A DNA stretch of 64,000 bases from NCBI GenBank assembly GCA_023386235.1, contig JAEWKC010000037.1, positions 5,309 to 69,308 of the forward strand. The letters run 5' to 3'. Below the pieces are notes generated by a model. It did not search any database. It worked only from the letters and a program-made list of their open reading frames with translations, and was not told the DNA's origin. A program made the translations under genes and the position numbers. Of the stretch, positions 57,213-64,000 are shown one piece after another. Each line of letters starts with the position of its first letter. The first letter of the stretch is position 1. The stretch comes from Bacteroidota bacterium (GTDB lineage Bacteria > Bacteroidota > Bacteroidia > Chitinophagales > Chitinophagaceae).

Positions 57213-57258
57213 TACAGATATTGTATACTCAATAATTAAAATAAGTTACCTTAGCTCT

Positions 57259-57912
57259 ATGGTAATCAACTTAAGTGAAAAACACAGCCTTGTTTCCAAT
57301 TGGATAAGCGAATTGCGTTCGGTAAATATTCAGAATGACAGACTGCGCTTTAGAAAAAATCTTGAAAGAGTGGCAGAGATTATTGCTTATGAAATAAGTA
57401 AAACACTGCCTTATATAGAAGAGGAAGTAGAAACTCCTTTGGGTATGCATAACTCCAAAGTGCTGAAGGAACAGCCGGTAATAGCCACTATTCTGCGTGC
57501 AGGACTGGCTATGCATCAGGGTTTGCTCAATTATTTCGACAGGGCAGATAACGCGTTTATTTCTGCATACAGAAAACATCATAAAGACGGCACATTCGAA
57601 ATTGCATTGGAATATTTTACCAGTCCCGATCTGGATAATAAAATACTGATCATTTCAGATCCTATGCTGGCCACCGGAGCTTCATTAGCTAAAACGATAC
57701 AGGCTCTGGAAGAAATGGGCAAGCCTGCAGAAATACACGTGGTTTGCGCTATTGCCGCTACGGAGGGCATTGACTATCTGCAAAAAGAATGCAGCAATAA
57801 AATACATATCTGGTGTGGCGATATTGATGATGAGCTCACGGCCAAAGGATATATTGTACCCGGACTGGGCGATGCCGGCGACTTGGCGTATGGAGAGAAG
57901 AGACAATTTTAA
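57259..57912 (+). CDS. upp: Uracil phosphoribosyltransferase
   Basis: Salvages uracil with PRPP to make UMP. 217 residues from ATG 57259. Landmarks: PVIATILRAGLAMHQGLLNYF, the PRPP loop ISDPMLATGASLAKTI, and the uracil-binding C-terminus GYIVPGLGDAGDLAYGEKRQF (family PGLGDAGDR). The in-frame ATG-like start at 57196 would precede the promoter -7 box. 193 bases separate it from the divergent anmK. Confidence 0.92.
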   Translation: MVINLSEKHSLVSNWISELRSVNIQNDRLRFRKNLERVAEIIAYEISKTLPYIEEEVETPLGMHNSKVLKEQPVIATILRAGLAMHQGLLNYFDRADNAFISAYRKHHKDGTFEIALEYFTSPDLDNKILIISDPMLATGASLAKTIQALEEMGKPAEIHVVCAIAATEGIDYLQKECSNKIHIWCGDIDDELTAKGYIVPGLGDAGDLAYGEKRQF

Positions 57913-57920
57913 TATATTTG
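57913..57920 (+). promoter_or_regulatory. -7 box of the 57991 gene
   Basis: TATATTTG directly after the upp stop, 70 bases before ATG 57991. Exact TAnnTTTG; no clear -33 element. Confidence 0.45.
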
Positions 57921-57990
57921 CAGATAATTTTTAAACCAATCAGGCGTTTTACAGTTAAATAAACTACAACTCTCTAAAATATATAATTGA

Positions 57991-59508
57991 ATGAATATTC
58001 AAGCTTTTCGAACCATTGCTATAACGCTGCTTGTCGCTTTTCTTTTTTCCGCAACCGGTAAAGTACACGCGCAGGCAGATGATAATCATTTTATATACAT
58101 ACAGGCAGATAACAGAAAGCCTTTCTATGTTATTTTAAATGATAAATTATACAGTTCTTCCTCAATCGGGTATTTAATTATCCCGAAATTAAAAAGCGGT
58201 ACATATAATATTACCCTGGGCTTCCCCCAAAATACAGCTCCTGAACAAAAATTTGTAACAGTTGTAAAAAGTAATGATATAGGCTATTCCTTAAAGTCGA
58301 TAGATAAAAATACATATACGCTAACCGATTTGCAAACACAGGAAGTGCTTACGTCTAATGGGAAAGCGCAGCCCGCGACCACGCCCAGGCAGGAACCTGT
58401 AATAGCTAAAGCAGAACCTCTGGCAGCAGAAGTGAAAACACGTACCGAAGAAATTAATTCTTTTGAAGAAGAAATGGCAGCGTCCGCGCCGGAACAAAAA
58501 GTAGCAGTAACAGAAACGCCTGCAAAGCCAAGGGGTTTTGGAGAGCTTATGTCAAGTGTATCAAACGATCCGGATTTGGCTAAGCCGGAAGAAAAACCAC
58601 AACCTGCCGCTCCTAAAAAAGATCCATTCGAAGAAGTTACCATAGTGCGCAGTACAGATGTGCAAGAGTTGCCGGCAGCGCCCGAAACAACTCCTGTAGA
58701 GAATACGGCTCCTCCGGCGGAGCCAACCCGGCAAAGAGCGGTAGTGTCAGCGGCGGCGCAGCCCGTATTGCCCGATACTTACGGCGTAGTAAGAACAAAA
58801 GACAATACCACCAGCGAGGGCCGGGAAATGAGTTTTGTTCTACTCAGCAATACAATGACCGACTCCGTAACTATTTTTGTACCTAATGAAGAAGAAGTAG
58901 TCAGCACCGATAACCAAAGTTCTGCATCTGCAACACAAAGAAAAAAATCCATAGCTTATTTCGATTATGATGATTTGGCGCAAACGCCGCCACCTGTAGA
59001 AAGCAATACGACAAGACGCAGGAATAGAAATAATAATGATGAAAAATTTCTGAACAATAATAGCAATACACCGGCTAACTCGTCAGGGGAGATAGACAAT
59101 CCTTTTTATTCAGCCAATACTAATAATACGCCCAATGTAGAAAAGAGCAGAACAGATGAAGTAGTAGAAAGAAATACTCCGGTAGTTTCCACTAGTTCCT
59201 CTGCCACTACAGCATGCAAAGGCGGCAGTATCTCCGACAGAGACTTTAATAAAATGCGCAATAAAATGATCGGCAGAGACAACGACGATGAGATGGTATC
59301 CACAGCGATGGGTATGTTGGGCAATCAATGTATTACCATCGCAAAAGTAAAAACATTAGGTGGTTTATTTATTACAGATAACGGCAGGCTGAAATTCTTT
59401 AATGCGGTAGAAAAAAATGTATCTGATAAACAGAATTTTGCTTCGCTCGAAGAGCAGATATATGACAGGGGCAAAAAAGAACAATTCAGAAATATGCTTA
59501 ACCGCTAA
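57991..59508 (+). CDS. Secreted protein with DUF4476-like C-terminal domain
   Basis: 505 residues. The signal peptide ends VHAQ (about residue 27). An N-terminal ~85-residue beta-rich domain (HFIYIQADNRKPFYVILNDK, LIIPKLKSGTYNITLGFP) looks like a PEGA-type carrier fold. A ~270-residue disordered stretch follows, rich in Pro, Glu, Thr and Asn with poly-Asn-like runs. The last ~95 residues (CKGGSISDRDFNKMRNKMIG onward) resemble the helical DUF4476 domain found in Chitinophagaceae. The function is unknown; the domain names are my tentative reading. truA starts 6 bases later. Confidence 0.7.
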   Translation: MNIQAFRTIAITLLVAFLFSATGKVHAQADDNHFIYIQADNRKPFYVILNDKLYSSSSIGYLIIPKLKSGTYNITLGFPQNTAPEQKFVTVVKSNDIGYSLKSIDKNTYTLTDLQTQEVLTSNGKAQPATTPRQEPVIAKAEPLAAEVKTRTEEINSFEEEMAASAPEQKVAVTETPAKPRGFGELMSSVSNDPDLAKPEEKPQPAAPKKDPFEEVTIVRSTDVQELPAAPETTPVENTAPPAEPTRQRAVVSAAAQPVLPDTYGVVRTKDNTTSEGREMSFVLLSNTMTDSVTIFVPNEEEVVSTDNQSSASATQRKKSIAYFDYDDLAQTPPPVESNTTRRRNRNNNDEKFLNNNSNTPANSSGEIDNPFYSANTNNTPNVEKSRTDEVVERNTPVVSTSSSATTACKGGSISDRDFNKMRNKMIGRDNDDEMVSTAMGMLGNQCITIAKVKTLGGLFITDNGRLKFFNAVEKNVSDKQNFASLEEQIYDRGKKEQFRNMLNR

Positions 59509-59514
59509 GGTCTT

Positions 59515-60249
59515 GTGAGCGAACGATATTTCATAGAACTCTCTTATAAAGGCACACATTACAGTGGTTTTCAAATTCAGAATAATGCCCTTACCATACA
59601 TGGGCAGGTACAGGAGGCTGTTAGCACCCTTTTAAACCGGCGTATAATCCTTACCGGCTCTTCGCGTACTGATGCAGGTGTACACGCGCTTCAGAACTTT
59701 TTTCATTTTGATACAGATAAGCCTATTGCTGATACAGCTAAGCTTGCTTATCAGCTCAATGCACTTTTACCCAAAGATATATCCATACTAAGTGTATTTG
59801 CCGTACCTAATGATATGCATGCCCGTTTTAGTGCTTTATCGCGCGAGTATAAATACTATATTACTACTCAGAAAGATCCGTTTAATTACGACACGGTCTA
59901 TAGATATTCTTCAGCAGCGGATATCTTATTGCTGCAAAAGGCGGCGGAAGAAATATTCAGGTACCGCGATTTCAGTTCATTCAGTAAACTGCATACCCAG
60001 GTATATACCAATGATTGCCAGATCTATACTTCGCAATGGATAAAGCAAAACGATCTGTTGATATATAATGTAAAAGCGAACCGGTTTCTCAGAGGAATGG
60101 TGCGCGCGTTGGTCGCTACCATGCTTAAGGTAGGGGTAGGCAAAATGAGTATAGAGCAGTTTAGAAATATAATAGAGTCGCGCGAATGCAGCCGGGCCTA
60201 TTTTGACGCGCCGGCTAAAGGACTGTTCTTAGTACGGGTAGAATACTAA
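59515..60249 (+). CDS. truA: tRNA pseudouridine(38-40) synthase TruA
   Basis: Isomerises uridines 38-40 in the anticodon arm. 244 residues from GTG 59515. Catalytic Asp53 is in SSRTDAGVHALQ, the TruA signature. YKGTHYSGFQIQ at the N-terminus, ALSREYKYYI, and the C-terminal FLRGMVRALVATMLKVG are conserved. Six bases after the preceding gene, so probably cotranscribed. It is the last protein gene before the rrn promoters. Confidence 0.95.
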   Translation: MSERYFIELSYKGTHYSGFQIQNNALTIHGQVQEAVSTLLNRRIILTGSSRTDAGVHALQNFFHFDTDKPIADTAKLAYQLNALLPKDISILSVFAVPNDMHARFSALSREYKYYITTQKDPFNYDTVYRYSSAADILLLQKAAEEIFRYRDFSSFSKLHTQVYTNDCQIYTSQWIKQNDLLIYNVKANRFLRGMVRALVATMLKVGVGKMSIEQFRNIIESRECSRAYFDAPAKGLFLVRVEY

Positions 60250-60321
60250 ATTAAACCTCGCGTTTCTCCCTCAGTCATAGTAGCCGTTATTTGAAAAATA
60301 AAGAAAAAAATCAAAAAATAT

Positions 60322-60352
60322 TTTGTGGCTATTTAAAAACAGTATACCTTTG
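60322..60352 (+). promoter_or_regulatory. rrn promoter P0
   Basis: TTTG (60322-60325), 19-base spacer, TACCTTTG (60345-60352), followed 34 bases later by AGTTCTT (60386). First of four equally spaced promoters before 16S. The preceding 72 bases after truA hold nothing recognisable. Confidence 0.6.
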
Positions 60353-60427
60353 TAAGCCGCACCAAACCGAAGGGCAAGAGGGGAAAGTTCTTAGAAAAAA
60401 AGGTTTTAAAATATTTTTCAGAAAAAA

Positions 60428-60458
60428 TTTGGTAGAATAAAAAAACTTCTTACTTTTG
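60428..60458 (+). promoter_or_regulatory. rrn promoter P1
   Basis: TTTG (60428-60431), 19-base spacer, TACTTTTG (60451-60458), then CACTCCCAAAT, shared with P2 and P3, and AGTTCTTTA at 60485. The -33 box is 106 bases after that of P0. Confidence 0.75.
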
Positions 60459-60531
60459 CACTCCCAAATAAAAAGCAAGGGACTAGTTCTTTAGAAATAC
60501 CATAAAAATCTGAAAAAAATAATCAGAAAAA

Positions 60532-60562
60532 TTTGGTGGAAATGAAAAAGTGATTATCTTTG
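60532..60562 (+). promoter_or_regulatory. rrn promoter P2
   Basis: TTTG (60532-60535), 19-base spacer, TATCTTTG (60555-60562), then CACTCCCAAAT and AGTTCTTGA at 60588. The -33 box is 104 bases after that of P1. The preceding ~28 bases are nearly identical to those before P3. Confidence 0.82.
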
Positions 60563-60633
60563 CACTCCCAAATTTAGAGAGGGGTTTAGTTCTTGAAATC
60601 ACAACAAAAAATCTGAAAAAATAATCAGAAAAA

Positions 60634-60665
60634 TTTGGTGGAAATAAATAAAGTGATTATCTTTG
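60634..60665 (+). promoter_or_regulatory. rrn promoter P3
   Basis: TTTG (60634-60637), 20-base spacer, TATCTTTG (60658-60665), then CACTCCCAAAT and AGTTCTTAA at 60687. The -33 box is 102 bases after that of P2. Proximal promoter of the operon. Confidence 0.82.
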
Positions 60666-60784
60666 CACTCCCAAATTAAAAGGTTTAGTTCTTAAGATAT
60701 AAAATGATAAGCAATTTGGCTTAGAGATTCATCATCTCAATCATTTACAAATTGCCAAAATCAGCGTGTGCTGATGAGGTGATA

Positions 60785-60796
60785 AGCTCTTTGAAA
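60785..60796 (+). promoter_or_regulatory. boxA-like antitermination site in the rrn leader
   Basis: AGCTCTTTGAAA closely resembles bacterial rrn boxA (B. subtilis TGTTCTTTGAAAA type), 113 bases before the 16S start. Expected to recruit NusB/NusE. Confidence 0.55.
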
Positions 60797-60849
60797 GATA
60801 GGAAATAACAGTAAGTACAACTTGAAGTAGTTCAAAATTATAATACACA

Positions 60850-60898
60850 TTTTGACGCCTAAAATTTACTTGAGAGTAAAATTTAGTCATGGTCAAAA
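60850..60898 (+). other. Long hairpin directly before 16S
   Basis: TTTTGAC / GTCAAAA outer arms and CTAAAATTTACT / AGTAAAATTTAG inner arms (one A-A mismatch) around a TGAG tetraloop, ending ten bases before the mature 16S start. It is probably a processing or folding element of the pre-rRNA. Confidence 0.6.
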
Positions 60899-60908
60899 CA
60901 ATTCATTT

Positions 60909-62436
<1,528 letters not shown>

Positions 62437-62490
62437 TTAGAGTAACGAACCGAGTTTTACTGTTGTTTCCTTTTCTTTTAAAATTATTAA

Positions 62491-62499
62491 AGTTCTTTG
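62491..62499 (+). promoter_or_regulatory. boxA-like motif after 16S
   Basis: AGTTCTTTG in the 16S to tRNA-Ile spacer. The same word recurs at 62808 (AGTTCTTTT) and 62912. The 166-base spacer also holds ATTTGATG / CATCAAAT (near 62537 and 62592), a possible pairing stem. Confidence 0.45.
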
Positions 62500-62602
62500 T
62501 TTAAGTGAGTGAAGCAAAAAGCCAAAGAGATACGGCATTTGATGTCAAGGAAGTATTTGTCTAATAATCAAATTATCAAATTGGCAATATTTCATCAAAT
62601 AC

Positions 62603-62676
62603 AGTCTCGTAGCTCAGTTGGTTAGAGCGCTACACTGATAATGTAGAGGTCCCCAGTTCAAATCTGGGCGGGACTA
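62603..62676 (+). tRNA. tRNA-Ile (GAT)
   Basis: 74 bases. Acceptor AGTCTCG pairs with CGGGACT, discriminator A. The anticodon stem-loop CTACA-CTGATAA-TGTAG gives GAT, and the T-arm contains GTTCAAATC. The 3' CCA is not encoded. Standard position in the rrn spacer. Confidence 0.96.
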
Positions 62677-62692
62677 CTCTGTAAATCATAAT

Positions 62693-62766
62693 GGGGGGTT
62701 AGCTCAGTTGGCTAGAGCATCTGCCTTGCACGCAGAGGGTCATCGGTTCGACTCCGATATCCTCCA
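62693..62766 (+). tRNA. tRNA-Ala (TGC)
   Basis: 74 bases. Acceptor GGGGGGT pairs with ATCCTCC (two G-U pairs), discriminator A. The anticodon stem-loop TCTGC-CTTGCAC-GCAGA gives TGC, and the T-arm contains GTTCGACTC. CCA not encoded. 16 bases after tRNA-Ile. Confidence 0.96.
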
Positions 62767-62911
62767 CATAAAACAAAAACAGCAGTAATTAATAATTGCT
62801 GCAAAACAGTTCTTTTAAAATTAGATAATGACTTTTAGGTCTGATGGTTCATAACCATAATTATCACAGTCTGGTGCAATACATGGTATACACATACTAT
62901 GGCATTAGAAA

Positions 62912-62920
62912 AGTTCTTTG
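62912..62920 (+). promoter_or_regulatory. boxA-like motif before 23S
   Basis: AGTTCTTTG, continuing ACATATTGGG, 84 bases before 23S. This matches the usual boxA location between the spacer tRNAs and 23S. Confidence 0.55.
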
Positions 62921-62995
62921 ACATATTGGGAAAGCGAAATCAAAAAGAGTAACAAACAATATAGTGGTGGTAACATCACTACAATTTCTAAATTT

Positions 62996-64000
62996 TTTAA
63001 AGCGAATAAGAGCGCATGGTGAATGCCTAGGGTCTGAGAGGCGATGAAGGACGTGGTAAGCTGCGATAAGCTACGGGAAGCTGCACACAAGCATTAATCC
63101 GTAGATCTCCGAATGGGTCAACCTGCTATATTGAAGGTATAGCACTCGAAAGAGAGCCAACCCAGGGAACTGAAACATCTAAGTACCTGGAGGAAAAGAA
63201 AATAACAATGATTCCCAAAGTAGTGGCGAGCGAACTGGGAAGAGCCCAAACTTAAGAAGCGTGCTTCTTGAGGGTTGTAGGACTGCATTTAGAAGTTATT
63301 ATTAAGCTGAATTTTCTGGAAAGTTAAATCATAGAGGGTGAAAATCCCGTAGGCGTAAATTAATAACAACGAGCAGTATCCTGAGTAGTGCGGGACCGGA
63401 GGAATCCTGCATGAATCTACCGGCACCATCCGGTAAGGCTAAATACTCCTCAGACACCGATAGTGAACCAGTACCGTAAGGGAAAGGTGAAAAGTACCCT
63501 GAATAAGGGAGTGAAATAGTACCTGAAACCGTGCGCTTACAAGCGGTCGGAGCATAGCAATATGTGACGGCGTGCCTTTTGCATAATGAGCCTACGAGTT
63601 ACTCCTCACTGGCGAGGTTAAGTTCTTAAGTAACGAAGCCGTAGCGAAAGCGAGTCCGAATAGGGCGTTCAGTCAGTGGGGGTAGACGCGAAACTTTGTG
63701 ATCTATCCATGGGCAGGTTGAAGTTTTGGTAACACAAAATGGAGGACCGAACCCGTTGACGTTGAAAAGTCTTGGGATGACCTGTGGATAGGGGTGAAAG
63801 GCCAATCAAACTGAGAGATAGCTCGTTCTCCCCGAAATGTTTTTAGGAACAGCCTCGGATATAAAGAAGTGTGTTAGAGGTAGAGCTACTGATTGGGCTA
63901 GGGGGCTTCACCGCCTACCAAACCCTGACAAACTCCGAATGCTAATAAATATCTGCGGCAGTGAGGCTGCGGGCGCTAAGGTCCGTGGCCGAGAGGGAAA
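62996..64000 (+). rRNA. rrl: 23S ribosomal RNA, 5' part
   Basis: The first ~1005 bases of the large-subunit rRNA; the gene runs off the window. The start was set by aligning AAGCGA (63000-63005) with E. coli positions 5-10. Recognisable domain I/II blocks are GCATGGTGAATGCC, GTACCGTAAGGGAAAGGTGA, AAAAGTACCCTGAATAAGGG and CTGGTTCTCCCCGAAATG-like GCTCGTTCTCCCCGAAATG. Confidence 0.95.

Noticed and set aside
60420..60700. Short repeats before 16S considered as a CRISPR-like array
   Set aside because: The units are promoter elements with variable flanks, ~103 bp period and recognisable -33/-7 boxes; no spacer-repeat structure and no cas genes.

Overview
The window is 64 kb of ordinary bacterial chromosome, almost fully coding, from a member of the Bacteroidota. 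I place it, by inference, in or near the Chitinophagaceae. The evidence is: promoters of the Bacteroidota type (a -7 box TAnnTTTG, sometimes with TTTG about 19-20 bp upstream); a short RpoD-type sigma factor without region 1.1; a SusC/SusD pair; DUF4954 and DUF5683 proteins; the parA-parB-DUF5683-dapB gene order; and a 16S gene that begins with a Bacteroidota-like GATGAACGCTAGCGGCAGGC and ends in CCTCC with a non-standard flank.

Layout. 1-3.05 kb: tail of an ABC-2 permease, class I fructose-1,6-bisphosphatase, and a FetA/FetB-type exporter pair. 3.2-4.1 kb: the primary sigma factor with its terminator. 4.1-5.5 kb: a decayed lipoprotein gene on the minus strand and an intact uncharacterised lipoprotein. 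5.5-9.8 kb: S41-type lipoprotein, polyprenyl synthase, amino-acid permease. 9.9-14.1 kb: glmS followed by a DUF4954 left-handed beta-helix protein. 14.2-16.9 kb: an alpha/beta-hydrolase remnant, a membrane-anchored metallophosphoesterase, a UPF0173 metallo-hydrolase. 17.0-22.4 kb: parA, parB, DUF5683, dapB, a GlcD-type flavoprotein and a small outer-membrane protein. 22.4-31.1 kb: ribF, a YggS protein, two glycosyltransferases, ftsE, a Gfo/Idh oxidoreductase, serS and gdhA.

31-46 kb is an envelope-biogenesis block: tatC, lptD (divergent), two tandem amidases, an MCE protein, an OstA/LptA-like protein, a GH16 lipoprotein gene interrupted by one amber codon, and a 1.6-kilo-residue TamB-like protein. 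Together these cover protein export, LPS transport, inter-membrane lipid transport and septal peptidoglycan cleavage. 46.4-57.9 kb: tpiA, susC/susD, a phosphate-selective-type porin, a GlmU-like LbH protein, a serine hydrolase lipoprotein, anmK and upp. 58-60.2 kb: a secreted protein with a DUF4476-like C-terminus and truA.

60.3-64.0 kb is an rRNA operon: four evenly spaced tandem promoters, each followed by a boxA-like AGTTCTT, then 16S, tRNA-Ile(GAT), tRNA-Ala(TGC) and the first kilobase of 23S.

I see no CRISPR array, prophage, insertion sequence or clear defence system. The most interesting signals are small-scale: the architecture of the rrn promoters, the single-codon break in GH16, a probable CTG start for tamB, a shared basic insertion in the twin amidases, and two gene remnants.
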